Source: a bacterium
Lineage (GTDB): Bacteria > Verrucomicrobiota > Verrucomicrobiia > Verrucomicrobiales > Akkermansiaceae
DNA length: 64,000 nt
NCBI GenBank assembly: GCA_018222765.1
Contig: JAAEZT010000003.1
Coordinates: 158,577 to 222,576, forward strand
Direction of reading: 5' to 3'
Part shown: positions 46,974-55,853 of the stretch, piece after piece
Numbering within the stretch: the stretch's first letter is position 1
Layout of the letters: each line of letters starts with the position of its first letter
Notes under the pieces: generated by a model
The model's input: the letters and a program-made list of their open reading frames with translations, nothing else
What the model was told of the DNA's origin: nothing
Database searches by the model: none
Translations under genes and position numbers: made by a program

Positions 46974-48188
46974 TTACTCACCCCCATCCGGCAAGGTTTC
47001 TGGGGCAATTGGAGCCCGATTTGTCTCTGGAATCGACGGACCATCCCAACTGGGCAAATTCTCGGGATCAACGGGCTCAACATAATTACCCGGGGAAGGA
47101 AGAAGGGTTCCGTTGGCATTTTCAATCATCTCCAAAATCGGGCTAATATCCTCATCCCACCCTTCCTCGGGGCCCTTCGAATAGGGCATTTCCTTAATCA
47201 AGGTCCGCGGCTGGGCCATCATATCAACCAAGCGTCCATCGTAGTATAGTTCAACCACCATACCATAAAACTTACGCTCGCCCAAAAAATAGGCCTCTCG
47301 CACATCTTGATCGGGCACGAAATACCACACTTCCGCCAGTTCTTCGCCATCGTCCCAATTCACCGGCGCGCTGACCCACTCGAAACCCGAACCATCAGGG
47401 GTAATCACGGCCGGCTGGATCTTTCCGTCCACCTCCTCAAAGAAATTCATCCTCGGATCAAGAAGCTTGGGATCAAATTCCTTCCCTGGAGCCACCGAAA
47501 TTGGCATCATCACCGTCCGCCTCTCCCCGCCCGCCACACGCTTGGGCGAAGATTTGCGAACCAAGCCTAATGAGGCCAAGCCTTTCAAATCTGCAATCCT
47601 GCCTCGCTCAATTTTTGCAGAAGCCTTGGCAAAAAGCGATCCTCCTTCGATCGGGCCCAGCTGCACAACCTTTATGTAATACTCATCTGCCTTGTCATAG
47701 ACCCGCAGGGCATCGAAATTCACCGCCAAATCGTAAAGCACATTGGCATTCTCCCCTTCGAGGTGCTCCGCTTCGTTGAGCTTAGTTTGGGCCAACACCA
47801 AATCACCCGTAATGCGAGCCTCGCGGGCTTCCTCGATCAATCTCTCGACGATGGGGTTCTTGATCGGCGGAGCCACATCCATTGCCTTGGGAACCGGCGG
47901 GATGTCGAGAGCATCTATATCCGGCAACAACAAAGGATCAAATACCGGCTCCTCGGTGGCTACTTTCTTTGGCGCATCTTTCGGTGGCTTGACCCGAACC
48001 GGCGTCGGTCGGGGCACTACCACATATTCCGTAACCACCTTGGTCTCCACCTCCGGCTGGGCCGTATCTTTCACAACCATCGCCACGCCAACTGACATCA
48101 ATTGCAAAAATGCAACCAAGCCCAATATCCAACATGAAACATGAAAGACACCTAGGTTTGAGTTATTATTTTTAGCAGCTGCAGTCAT
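46974..48188 (-). CDS. Hypothetical membrane-anchored protein with TPR-like helices
   Basis: 404 residues. A short cytoplasmic head, one membrane helix (about 19-41, WILGLVAFLQLMSVGVAMVV), a Pro/Lys/Val-rich linker (RPTPVRVKPPKDAPKK), then TPR-like helices (IVERLIEEAREARITGDLVLAQTKLNEAEHLEG; NVLYDLAVNFDALRVYDKADEYYIKVV) and a beta-rich C-terminal part (AEVWYFVPDQDVREAYFLGERKFYGMVVELYYDGRLVDMM). No named family recognised. It is 25 bases upstream of the pseudokinase gene on the same strand, so the two probably form a membrane signalling pair. Confidence 0.65.
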   Translation of the reverse strand: MTAAAKNNNSNLGVFHVSCWILGLVAFLQLMSVGVAMVVKDTAQPEVETKVVTEYVVVPRPTPVRVKPPKDAPKKVATEEPVFDPLLLPDIDALDIPPVPKAMDVAPPIKNPIVERLIEEAREARITGDLVLAQTKLNEAEHLEGENANVLYDLAVNFDALRVYDKADEYYIKVVQLGPIEGGSLFAKASAKIERGRIADLKGLASLGLVRKSSPKRVAGGERRTVMMPISVAPGKEFDPKLLDPRMNFFEEVDGKIQPAVITPDGSGFEWVSAPVNWDDGEELAEVWYFVPDQDVREAYFLGERKFYGMVVELYYDGRLVDMMAQPRTLIKEMPYSKGPEEGWDEDISPILEMIENANGTLLPSPGNYVEPVDPENLPSWDGPSIPETNRAPIAPETLPDGGE

Positions 48189-48262
48189 CAGACAATGACT
48201 CTACCGTTCATTAAATAGCATGTCAACGGGAGGACTTAGGCGGACAAGAGAGCCTTGCACTC

Positions 48263-49537
48263 GTGCAAACCCACGCTATTTCTATTCCCGTGATCGGCAT
48301 CCCTCCGACCCTCGCTCCCCGGCTCGCCCCTTTGACTGGCGACCCGGGAGATCTCGTCCGGCAACTCGCCCACCTTCCTGGCCTTGTTTTCTTCGACACC
48401 GTCGGAAACCTCCCCACCAACCACGCCCCTCCCCTCTCCATCATCGGAGCCCGCCCCGTCGATATTCTAAAGGGCGACATCACCAATCACGCCGCCCTCA
48501 CTCAATCCCTTTCAAAATGGCAAACCCAAGGGCGCGATTTTGGCTTCCCCGCCGGCGCGGCCTGCGGTTGGGTCGATTACAACGGCCAATACACCTTCGG
48601 CGTCTACCCCGAACTCCTCATCTACCATCACCGCACCGGAGAATGGTGGGAAACCGGCAATCTTTCCGAGGAACTAAAAACTCCCACCACCCCAAAAGAC
48701 TTTCAACTCGGCGACTGGCAGGCTTCTCTCAACCAAAAGGAATTCATCCACGCAGTTCGGGAAGCCAAGGAATACATCGCGGCCGGCGACATCTACCAAG
48801 TCAATCTCTCACGCCGACTCCGCGCCCTATGCCACGCGCCCGACGGACTTCTTCCGCTCTATGAAAAGCTCCGCAGCTCCTCTCCCGCTCCAGTTGCCAC
48901 ATACATAAATCTCGCCGGACGCGAAGTCCTCTCGTCCTCGCCCGAAACCTTCCTTCGTTTCTCCGGACGCGAAATCGAGACGCGGCCCATCAAAGGAACC
49001 CGTCCCCGCTTCGCCGACCCCGAGCTCGACTCCCGCTCCGCCTTCGACCTGCAACGGTCCGAAAAAGAAACCGCCGAGCTCGTCATGATCACCGACCTCC
49101 TCCGCAACGACCTCGGCCAGGTTTGCGAATTCGGCTCCGTCCAGGTCACCGACATGCTCCAACACGAAAAACTCGAGCACGTCCACCATCTCGTCTCCAC
49201 CATCCGCGGTACCCTGCGCGATGAGTTCACCTCTACCGCCGCCCTCAGCGCCTGCTTCCCCGGTGGCTCCATCACCGGAGCGCCCAAAAAACGTGCCACC
49301 GAAATCATCTCCGAACTCGAGCCCGTCAATCGCGGCCTTTACACAGGTGCCATCGGCTACCTTGGCTTCAACGGCGAATCCCAATTCAACATCGCCATCC
49401 GCACCCTCATTCACGAAGCCGGCCACCTCGACTACCACGTCGGTGCCGGCATTGTCGCCGACTCGGATCCCGAAGCAGAGTTCGAAGAAACAGAACACAA
49501 GGCCCGCGGCGTCAGACTGGCCCTCGGCCAGCACTAA
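48263..49537 (+). CDS. pabB: Aminodeoxychorismate/anthranilate synthase component I
   Basis: 424 residues from a GTG at 48263; no suitable ATG precedes it. Chorismate-binding blocks in order: YIAAGDIYQVNLSRRL, SSSPETFLRF, IETRPIKGTRPR (PIKGT, which favours PabB over TrpE), ETAELVMITDLLRNDLGQVC, HVHHLVSTIRGTL, FPGGSITGAPKKRA, GLYTGAIGYLGFNG and HVGAGIVADSDPEAEFEET. Makes 4-amino-4-deoxychorismate with an amidotransferase partner encoded elsewhere (folate pathway). TrpE identity is less likely but not excluded. Confidence 0.88.
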   Translation: MQTHAISIPVIGIPPTLAPRLAPLTGDPGDLVRQLAHLPGLVFFDTVGNLPTNHAPPLSIIGARPVDILKGDITNHAALTQSLSKWQTQGRDFGFPAGAACGWVDYNGQYTFGVYPELLIYHHRTGEWWETGNLSEELKTPTTPKDFQLGDWQASLNQKEFIHAVREAKEYIAAGDIYQVNLSRRLRALCHAPDGLLPLYEKLRSSSPAPVATYINLAGREVLSSSPETFLRFSGREIETRPIKGTRPRFADPELDSRSAFDLQRSEKETAELVMITDLLRNDLGQVCEFGSVQVTDMLQHEKLEHVHHLVSTIRGTLRDEFTSTAALSACFPGGSITGAPKKRATEIISELEPVNRGLYTGAIGYLGFNGESQFNIAIRTLIHEAGHLDYHVGAGIVADSDPEAEFEETEHKARGVRLALGQH

Positions 49538-49558
49538 TTAAATTTGCAGAGATCTCCT

Positions 49559-49580
49559 TCATGGGTTTCTCCCCCCATGA
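49559..49580 (+). terminator. Weak hairpin after pabB
   Basis: TCATGGG (49559-49565) pairs with CCCATGA (49574-49580) across an 8-base C/T-rich loop, 22 bases after the pabB stop. No T-run follows, so termination would be weak. The remaining 170 bases to the next gene show nothing else definite. Confidence 0.35.
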
Positions 49581-49750
49581 TGAAATCACTTCGACCCCTC
49601 CTCGCGAACCTCTTAATCATCGACTGGAGTTCATTGATCCGGTCAACCTTTTAAAGAAAAACACCAGAGAAGAGGGAGAATCACCACAATGCGAATCGAG
49701 TAGGGAACACCCTCCAACTGCCATACCTTGCGTAGTTGGCATCAGATAGT

Positions 49751-51301
49751 ATGGTCGGGCGGAAACAATTCGGTATTTTGAACAAACGCATCATCATCAT
49801 TGGCGCTGGCCCCGGCGGGCTCACCGCCGGCATGCTTCTCGCCAACCGAGGTTACGAAGTCACTATTCTCGAAAAGAACAAAGTGCCCGGAGGTCGAAAT
49901 GCCCCCATCCAAGACGGTCCGTATTGCCACGATACCGGTCCCACATTTCTCCACCAAAAATTCACGCTCGACGAAATCTTCGCCGAGACCGGGCGCAAAC
50001 CCGGAGACTACATGGACTTCGTCAAGCTCGACCCCATGACTCGCCTGAGCTGGGGAGATCTCTCGCTCGAAACCAGCAGCAACCGCCAAAAAATGGCGGC
50101 CAATATTGAAAAGTCGTTTCCCGGAGAAGCGGAAAACTTTCTCCGCTTCATGGATGATCATGCATCCAAGTTCAAAACGATCTTCCCCTTCCTCCTCAAA
50201 CCCTACACTCGTCTCTCCTCTTACCTCGACAAAAATCTCATAAAAGCCCTCCCCTACGTCGCCACCACCAAATCGGTCATGGACGTCCTCTCTGACTACT
50301 TTCAGGACGACCGTTTGAAACTCGCTTTCACCTTTCAGGCCAAATACCTCGGTATGTCTCCCTGGAATTGCCCCGCCCTTTTTAGTATCCTTTCCTATAT
50401 CGAATACGAGCATGGTATCTACCACGTGCAGGGTGGTCTCTCCAAAATTTCCGAAGGCATGGCCAAAGTCGTCACTGAGGAAGGCGGCGAAATTCGCTAC
50501 GAGGCCGAAGTCGAAGAGATCCTCTACCAAGGTAAAAATGCGGCCAAGGTTCGCCTCACCAACGGCGAGGAACTCACCTGCGATCAACTGATCGTCAATG
50601 CCGACTACGCCCACGCCCGCACCACCATCTTTGGCGAAAAAAAGCAAACAAACGACGAGCTCCGAAAAAAGAAATACTCCTGCTCTACCTTCATGCTCTA
50701 CCTCGGTCTAGATACCCTCTACAAAGACCAACCCCATCATCACGTCATCTTTGCCGACGACTACCACCAGAATCTGGCAGACATTCAGGGAGAGAAAATC
50801 GTCTCTGAAGACATGTCTTTCTACATTCGTAATTCCAGCGTCACCGATCCAACCGTCGCCCCTGAGGGACATTCGCAACTCTACGTTCTCGTTCCGACCA
50901 TCAATACCCGCCACGGACACGACTGGCAGGGAACCCAAGAGGAATATGCCGAAACAATCATCGATAAGATGGTCGCTTCCACCGGCATGAAGGATCTCCG
51001 TGACCACATTGTGACTCGTAAAATCATCACCCCAACCGGCTGGGAAAATGCCAACATCTTCCTGGGAGCCACCTTCAATCTGGCTCACACCCTGTCTCAA
51101 ATGCTCCACTTCCGACCTCAAAACCGTCTCAAGGGATTCAACAACCTCTACCTCGTTGGAGGTGGAACTCATCCCGGTAGCGGACTTCCCACCATCTACG
51201 AAAGCGCTCGGATCACCACTAATCTTATCGACGAGGTCTACGACCAGAAACGGACTCCGGTAGACTTTGCCTCGAGCATCCTGACAAAAGCAGCCAACTA
51301 A
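49751..51301 (+). CDS. CrtI/CrtN-type carotenoid desaturase
   Basis: 516 residues from the ATG at 49751. A TTG at 49778 (NKRIIIIGAG) is an alternative start closer to the usual N-terminus. The FAD-binding Rossmann motif is IIIIGAGPGGLTAGMLLANRGYEVTILEKN. HDTGPTFLHQKFTLDEIF and the C-terminal LYLVGGGTHPGSGLPTIYESARIT are the phytoene/dehydrosqualene desaturase hallmarks. It probably desaturates a C30 precursor (dehydrosqualene or squalene) to diapolycopene-type products, judged from the neighbouring glycosyltransferase and CrtO. First gene of the carotenoid cluster. Confidence 0.82.
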   Translation: MVGRKQFGILNKRIIIIGAGPGGLTAGMLLANRGYEVTILEKNKVPGGRNAPIQDGPYCHDTGPTFLHQKFTLDEIFAETGRKPGDYMDFVKLDPMTRLSWGDLSLETSSNRQKMAANIEKSFPGEAENFLRFMDDHASKFKTIFPFLLKPYTRLSSYLDKNLIKALPYVATTKSVMDVLSDYFQDDRLKLAFTFQAKYLGMSPWNCPALFSILSYIEYEHGIYHVQGGLSKISEGMAKVVTEEGGEIRYEAEVEEILYQGKNAAKVRLTNGEELTCDQLIVNADYAHARTTIFGEKKQTNDELRKKKYSCSTFMLYLGLDTLYKDQPHHHVIFADDYHQNLADIQGEKIVSEDMSFYIRNSSVTDPTVAPEGHSQLYVLVPTINTRHGHDWQGTQEEYAETIIDKMVASTGMKDLRDHIVTRKIITPTGWENANIFLGATFNLAHTLSQMLHFRPQNRLKGFNNLYLVGGGTHPGSGLPTIYESARITTNLIDEVYDQKRTPVDFASSILTKAAN

Positions 51302-51320
51302 TTCACGTCATGAAAGCCCA

Positions 51321-52673
51321 TCAACGCATGAACTTCTTTATCCAGCGAAAGGCCTTCTCATAAGGAGGCATCATCTCCATCAAATCTTTCCCCACAAAAT
51401 ATCTCCTCGTGACCGACTTCTCATAGCACAAGGCCTCAACTCCAAATCGGCCGCGATATCGGCCAGACCCACTTTGACCCACCCCCCCCAGCGGAAGCTG
51501 CAATTGCGAAAACTGCTTCATGGTATCATTCACACAGAGCGAACCCGAAGGCAGCGAACCCGTCACCTTTTCCACAAAATCCTCCTCCGTCGAAAAACAA
51601 TACACCGCCAGCGGACTCTCCAATTTTCCCAAGCTCTCTAACAGATCTTCTTCACTCCCAAAAGTCATCACCGGCAACACCGGGCCAAAGACCTCTTCCT
51701 TCATCGCAGGATGATTCCGATCCACGCCCGCAATCAAACGAGGAGCCAAGTAGCGCCTCGCCAAATCATCTTCGCCAAATTGTTCCACCTCCCCGACACA
51801 CAAGCCCTGCAACCGTTCCACATGCCGCTCCGAAATGATCCCCGCCATCTCCGCGTCCCAGGAAACTTCCTCCAGCACGTCCCGGAGACATTGGCGAAAT
51901 TCCTCCTCCACCCGGGACTCGACCAGGACAAAGTCAGGCGCAAAACAAGTCTGCCCCGCATTCATCAATTTCCCCGCGACCAAGCGCCGCGCGCTCTTTA
52001 CCAGGTCTGCACCCGGCCCCACCACACAGGGGCATTTTCCACCCAACTCCAGCAAGGAGGGCGTGAGCGTTCTCCCCGCGATCTCCGCAACCTCACGGCC
52101 TACCGACGTGCTGCCCGTGAAAAAGATGAAGTCGAATTTCTCCCCCAACAAGCCCTTCGCCACTTCCACTCCGCCAGTCACAACAGCCGCGCCCTGTCCC
52201 GCAAAAACCTCTCGTACAATTTCCGAAATCAATCGCTCACTCTGCGAGGCCAGCTCGGAAGGCTTCAACACCACGGTATTCCCCGCTGCAATCGCCGCGA
52301 GCAAAGGGCTCAGGGACAACTGAAAGGGGTAATTCCAGGGAGCCATCACCAGCACCACTCCAAAAGGATGCCGCTCAATCCAACTCCGACAGGGCCAAAA
52401 GTAAAAGGGGGAGCTCACCCGCTTTTTCTTCAACCATCCCTTCAGCCTCTTTCGCACCAGCCGAATCTCTTGCAAAAGGAAATAGTACTCCGCCAAAAAG
52501 GCCTCCATTCCCGGCTTCCCCAAATCAGTCGCCAGACACTCCAAAATCTCCTCCCTCTTCTCAATGAGCACCGCTTCCAATCGCGACAGCTTCCCGCGAC
52601 GCCATTCCAGATCGCGCGTCGCCCCGGACCGGAAGAATTCCCGCTGCCCTTCGACAATCTCCTGCAAGCTCAT
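51321..52673 (-). CDS. Aldehyde dehydrogenase, class 3-like (probable carotenoid aldehyde oxidation)
   Basis: 450 residues from the ATG at 52673; a GTG three codons earlier is possible. Family blocks: VLVMAPWNYPFQLSLSPL, AAIAAGNTVVLKPSE, FFTGSTSVGREV, LLELGGKCPCVV (catalytic Glu) and MNAGQTCFAPDFVLV (nucleophile Cys). A basic C-terminal tail (YEKAFRWIKKFMR) suggests membrane association, as in fatty aldehyde dehydrogenases. It lies on the opposite strand between the two CrtI-fold genes, and in staphylococcal-type pathways an ALDH oxidises the terminal carotenoid aldehyde to the acid. Specificity is inferred from context. Confidence 0.82.
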   Translation of the reverse strand: MSLQEIVEGQREFFRSGATRDLEWRRGKLSRLEAVLIEKREEILECLATDLGKPGMEAFLAEYYFLLQEIRLVRKRLKGWLKKKRVSSPFYFWPCRSWIERHPFGVVLVMAPWNYPFQLSLSPLLAAIAAGNTVVLKPSELASQSERLISEIVREVFAGQGAAVVTGGVEVAKGLLGEKFDFIFFTGSTSVGREVAEIAGRTLTPSLLELGGKCPCVVGPGADLVKSARRLVAGKLMNAGQTCFAPDFVLVESRVEEEFRQCLRDVLEEVSWDAEMAGIISERHVERLQGLCVGEVEQFGEDDLARRYLAPRLIAGVDRNHPAMKEEVFGPVLPVMTFGSEEDLLESLGKLESPLAVYCFSTEEDFVEKVTGSLPSGSLCVNDTMKQFSQLQLPLGGVGQSGSGRYRGRFGVEALCYEKSVTRRYFVGKDLMEMMPPYEKAFRWIKKFMR

Positions 52674-52743
52674 TTCTCTCACTAGACGAAGCTAGTTTCC
52701 ACCCACACATTCACAAGGTCAGAGTCACCAGAATATTCCCACC

Positions 52744-54243
52744 ATGAAATCCCAGAAAGTAGCCATCATCGGTTCCGGCCTCGGCGGACTCTCCGCCGCC
52801 ATCTCTCTCCGCGCCGCCGGATACGAAGTCGAGGTCTTTGAGAAAAACGAACGCATTGGAGGGAAACTCAACATCAAGGAACTCAACGGCTACACCTTCG
52901 ACCTCGGCCCCTCCATCTTTACCCTTCCGCAATTCTTCGAAAATCTCTTCCAACGCGCTGGCAAAAAGATGGCCGACTACGTCCAACTCGATGCCGTCAC
53001 TCCTCAATGGCGGAATTTTTTCGAAGGGAAACCCACGATCGATCTCTATCAAGATGACGACCTCATGCGAGCCGAACTCGCCAAGCTCCCCGGTGACCTC
53101 GATTCCCACTGGCGCGAGTTTCAAGATTTCCTCACCTACGCCCGCGGGCAATACGACATCATCGACAGCGGCTACTTCGACAAAGGCCTCGATTCACTTT
53201 GGGAGTTCTTCAAACACTACAACCTGCAACTCTTCACCGGCGCCATCGACTATAAAAACTCGATGTCCCAATCGATTCACGAACGCCTCAGCGACCCCCA
53301 GATGCGCCTCATCTTCGAATACTTCATCAAGTATGTTGGCTCTTCCGCGCTCGACTCCCCCGGCTACATGAACCTCATGCCTATCATCCAGTTCGACTAC
53401 GGTCTCTGGTATGTCCGCGGCGGCATGTATAACCTCGCCGTCGGCCTCGGCAAGTTGATGGAGGAAATGAACATCACGGTGCACCTCGGCGCCGATGTCC
53501 AGGCCATCGAAAAATCCGGCAAGTCCGTCACCGGCATCCGCCTCGCCGACGGCACCGTCCACTCCGCCGACATCATCGTCAGCAACATGGAAGTGATCCC
53601 GGCCTACAAAAAACTTCTCAACGAACCGCCCACTTTTACCCGCAAGCTCGAGAAGTTTGCCCCGGCCTGCTCCGGGATCGTCCTCCATCTCGGCACCGAC
53701 TGCGTCTTTCCCCAGCTCGCCCACCACAATTTCTTCTATTCCGAAAACCAGCACAAACACTTCCAGACCGTCTTCCATAAAAAACAACTCCCCGACGACC
53801 CCACCCTCTACGTCGTCGCCCCCACCCGCACCGATCCCGACAAGGCACCGGAGGGATGCGACAACATCAAAATCCTTCCTCACATCCCCCCGCTCGAAGA
53901 CAACTCCGGCATCACTCACGAGGACTACGTTGCCCTCAAAGACCGCTGCATCGACAAGATGGAACGCTGCGGCCTCACCGGATTGCGCGACTCCATCGTG
54001 ACCGAAGATTTCCTCACTCCCATCGATCTCGAGCGCATGTATCGCTCGAACCAAGGATCGATTTACGGCGTCGTTACCGACTGGAAAAAGAACTACGGCT
54101 TCAAAGCCCCCAAGACCTCCAGCAAGTATCGCAACCTCTACTTCACCGGCGGCAGCACCAACCCCGGCGGCGGGATGCCCATGGTGATCCTCTCCGGACA
54201 AAACTGCGCCGACCGCATTATCAAGCGTCACCCGGTCTCCTGA
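52744..54243 (+). CDS. CrtP/CrtN-like carotenoid oxidase or desaturase
   Basis: 499 residues. FAD motif VAIIGSGLGGLSAAISLRAAGYEVEVFEKN, then FDLGPSIFTLPQFFENLF. The C-terminal signature is LYFTGGSTNPGGGMPMVILSG, closer to my memory of diapolycopene oxygenase (CrtP) than of desaturase (CrtN). CrtP introduces the terminal aldehyde on C30 carotenoids. Which of the two CrtI-fold proteins does which step needs phylogeny. The glycosyltransferase starts seven bases after its stop, with the same direction, so they form one transcript with crtO. Confidence 0.8.
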   Translation: MKSQKVAIIGSGLGGLSAAISLRAAGYEVEVFEKNERIGGKLNIKELNGYTFDLGPSIFTLPQFFENLFQRAGKKMADYVQLDAVTPQWRNFFEGKPTIDLYQDDDLMRAELAKLPGDLDSHWREFQDFLTYARGQYDIIDSGYFDKGLDSLWEFFKHYNLQLFTGAIDYKNSMSQSIHERLSDPQMRLIFEYFIKYVGSSALDSPGYMNLMPIIQFDYGLWYVRGGMYNLAVGLGKLMEEMNITVHLGADVQAIEKSGKSVTGIRLADGTVHSADIIVSNMEVIPAYKKLLNEPPTFTRKLEKFAPACSGIVLHLGTDCVFPQLAHHNFFYSENQHKHFQTVFHKKQLPDDPTLYVVAPTRTDPDKAPEGCDNIKILPHIPPLEDNSGITHEDYVALKDRCIDKMERCGLTGLRDSIVTEDFLTPIDLERMYRSNQGSIYGVVTDWKKNYGFKAPKTSSKYRNLYFTGGSTNPGGGMPMVILSGQNCADRIIKRHPVS

Positions 54244-54250
54244 CGAACCG

Positions 54251-55357
54251 ATGAACGCCTTTTTGCTGATCTTCCCGGGAGTCGCCATCCTCTGCGCTCC
54301 CGCATTGTGGCTCATCCTCGGCCGCCCTAGGTGGTTGAGACCCTCCCCGAAAAAATCAACGGACGCTCCCTCCATCTCCATCATCATCCCAGCCCGCAAC
54401 GAAGAAGAGAACATCCGGCACCTCCTCGCGTCCCTCCAGATTCAAGACACGCCCCCGCTGGAAATCATCGTCGTCAACGACGGTTCCAAAGACCGCACCG
54501 CCCAAGTCTCGCAGGAGCTGGGCGCTGCCGTTCTCAAAGCTCAGGCCCTCCCCGGGGGATGGCACGGCAAGCCCTGGGCCTGTCATCAAGGAGCCGAACG
54601 GGCCAAGGGGGAATGGCTTCTCTTTCTCGACGCCGACACCATCCTACAAGAGGGCGCCCTCACCGCCCTCCAACAACTCACCTCGGCTGACCCCAAGGTC
54701 TACTCCCTCTGTCCTTACCACACCATCGCGCGACCCTACGAAGAATTCTCCGCCTTCTTCAATGTCCTCATGCTCGCCGGCAGCAACGCCTTCACCCCCA
54801 TCCGGGACAGCCCTCCTACCCTCTTCGGGCAATCCCTTCTCCTTAGCAAAGCTCATTACGAACAGGTTGGCACCCATGCCGTCGTGCGAGATCAAGTCCT
54901 CGAAAACTTCCACCTCAGCACACACTTCCAAGACCGCAATATCCCCACTCGCGCCCTTCTCGGAAAAGGCCTCATTCACATGCGCATGTTCCCCCACGGC
55001 CCGGGCGAACTTTGGGCCAGCTGGCAAAAGGGCTTCACCAATGGCGCGGCCCAAAGCCACCCCCGTGCCCTTCTCTTCTCCTCAATCTGGCTCAGCGGAC
55101 TCATGTTCACTCTGACCTCCCTCGTTCTCCTGCTCACCTCATTCACAAACTCCACCTACCTCACCCTCACTGGAGTAGCCTATCTTCTCGGCGTGATCCA
55201 ATGCCAATACGCCTTCCGCCTCGCCGGCAACTTCTCCTTCCTCAACGCCCTTCTCTTTCCCCTCACCCTCCTCTTCTATCAAACCCTCTTCTTCACCGCC
55301 CTGATCAAAAAAAAGCGCGGTCTCAAAAGCGAATGGAAAGGTCGCTCGCTCGACTGA
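54251..55357 (+). CDS. Family 2 glycosyltransferase, CrtQ-like
   Basis: 368 residues. An N-terminal membrane helix (LIFPGVAILCAPALWLIL) precedes the GT-A domain: SISIIIPARNEEENIRHLLASL, PPLEIIVVNDGSKDRTA, WLLFLDADTILQEGAL (DxD-type metal site). Two or three membrane helices at the C-terminus (SSIWLSGLMFTLTSLVLLLTSF and LLFPLTLLFYQTLFFTALI). Same layout as staphylococcal CrtQ, which esterifies the carotenoid acid with a sugar. The sugar here is unknown. Confidence 0.82.
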   Translation: MNAFLLIFPGVAILCAPALWLILGRPRWLRPSPKKSTDAPSISIIIPARNEEENIRHLLASLQIQDTPPLEIIVVNDGSKDRTAQVSQELGAAVLKAQALPGGWHGKPWACHQGAERAKGEWLLFLDADTILQEGALTALQQLTSADPKVYSLCPYHTIARPYEEFSAFFNVLMLAGSNAFTPIRDSPPTLFGQSLLLSKAHYEQVGTHAVVRDQVLENFHLSTHFQDRNIPTRALLGKGLIHMRMFPHGPGELWASWQKGFTNGAAQSHPRALLFSSIWLSGLMFTLTSLVLLLTSFTNSTYLTLTGVAYLLGVIQCQYAFRLAGNFSFLNALLFPLTLLFYQTLFFTALIKKKRGLKSEWKGRSLD

Positions 55358-55358
55358 C

Positions 55359-55832
55359 ATGCTCGTAGAACTCTCCAACACCCAGATCATCCTCGCCAAC
55401 TGCCTCGGCATCCCCTTGGCCCACTTCGCCATCTCCTGGCTCTGCGAACAAATCCCCCGCCGAGTGTTCCACCGACCTCTCCCCCCGTCCGGCACTCCCA
55501 ATCCCATCTTCAAGCGCCTCTTTTTGATCCACCACTGGAAACAACTCCTCCCCGACGCCGCTCCTTGGGTCAGCGGATTTCCCAAAGCCCATCTGACTTC
55601 CCTCGACGAAGCCTACCTCAAACGATTCATCGCCGAAACCCGCCGTGGAGAACTCGCCCACTGGCTCCAGTGGCTCGTCATTTCAAGCTTCATTATCTGG
55701 AACCCCTTCCCCGCCAATCTGATCATTCTCAGCTACGCCGCCCTCCTCAATTTTCCCTGCCTCCTCAATCTCCGTCACACCCGACAACGCCTGATCGCAT
55801 TGCTCATTCGACGGATCCGAACAAGCAATTGA
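55359..55832 (+). CDS. CrtO-like glycosyl-carotenoid acyltransferase
   Basis: 157 residues, close to the length of staphylococcal CrtO (about 165). It starts one base after the glycosyltransferase stop (TGA-C-ATG). Characteristic order: KRLFLIHHWKQLLPDAAPWV, FPKAHLTSLDEAYLKRFIAETRRGELAHW, then a membrane helix pair (VISSFIIWNPFPANLIIL). CrtO adds a fatty acyl group to the sugar of the glycosylated carotenoic acid at the membrane. Conservation of the K-W-K and ETxRGExxHW blocks makes the assignment fairly firm. Confidence 0.8.
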   Translation: MLVELSNTQIILANCLGIPLAHFAISWLCEQIPRRVFHRPLPPSGTPNPIFKRLFLIHHWKQLLPDAAPWVSGFPKAHLTSLDEAYLKRFIAETRRGELAHWLQWLVISSFIIWNPFPANLIILSYAALLNFPCLLNLRHTRQRLIALLIRRIRTSN

Positions 55833-55853
55833 ACAATTGCTTTCCCTGCCTCT

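Noticed and set aside
51711..52685. Plus-strand open frame of 324 codons opposite the aldehyde dehydrogenase
   Set aside because: His/Arg/Gln-rich shadow composition; the minus strand carries all ALDH motifs.
53194..54414. Minus-strand open frame of 406 codons opposite the CrtP-like gene
   Set aside because: Gly/Val/Asp-rich shadow of a high-GC gene; the plus strand has the FAD motif and full family pattern.
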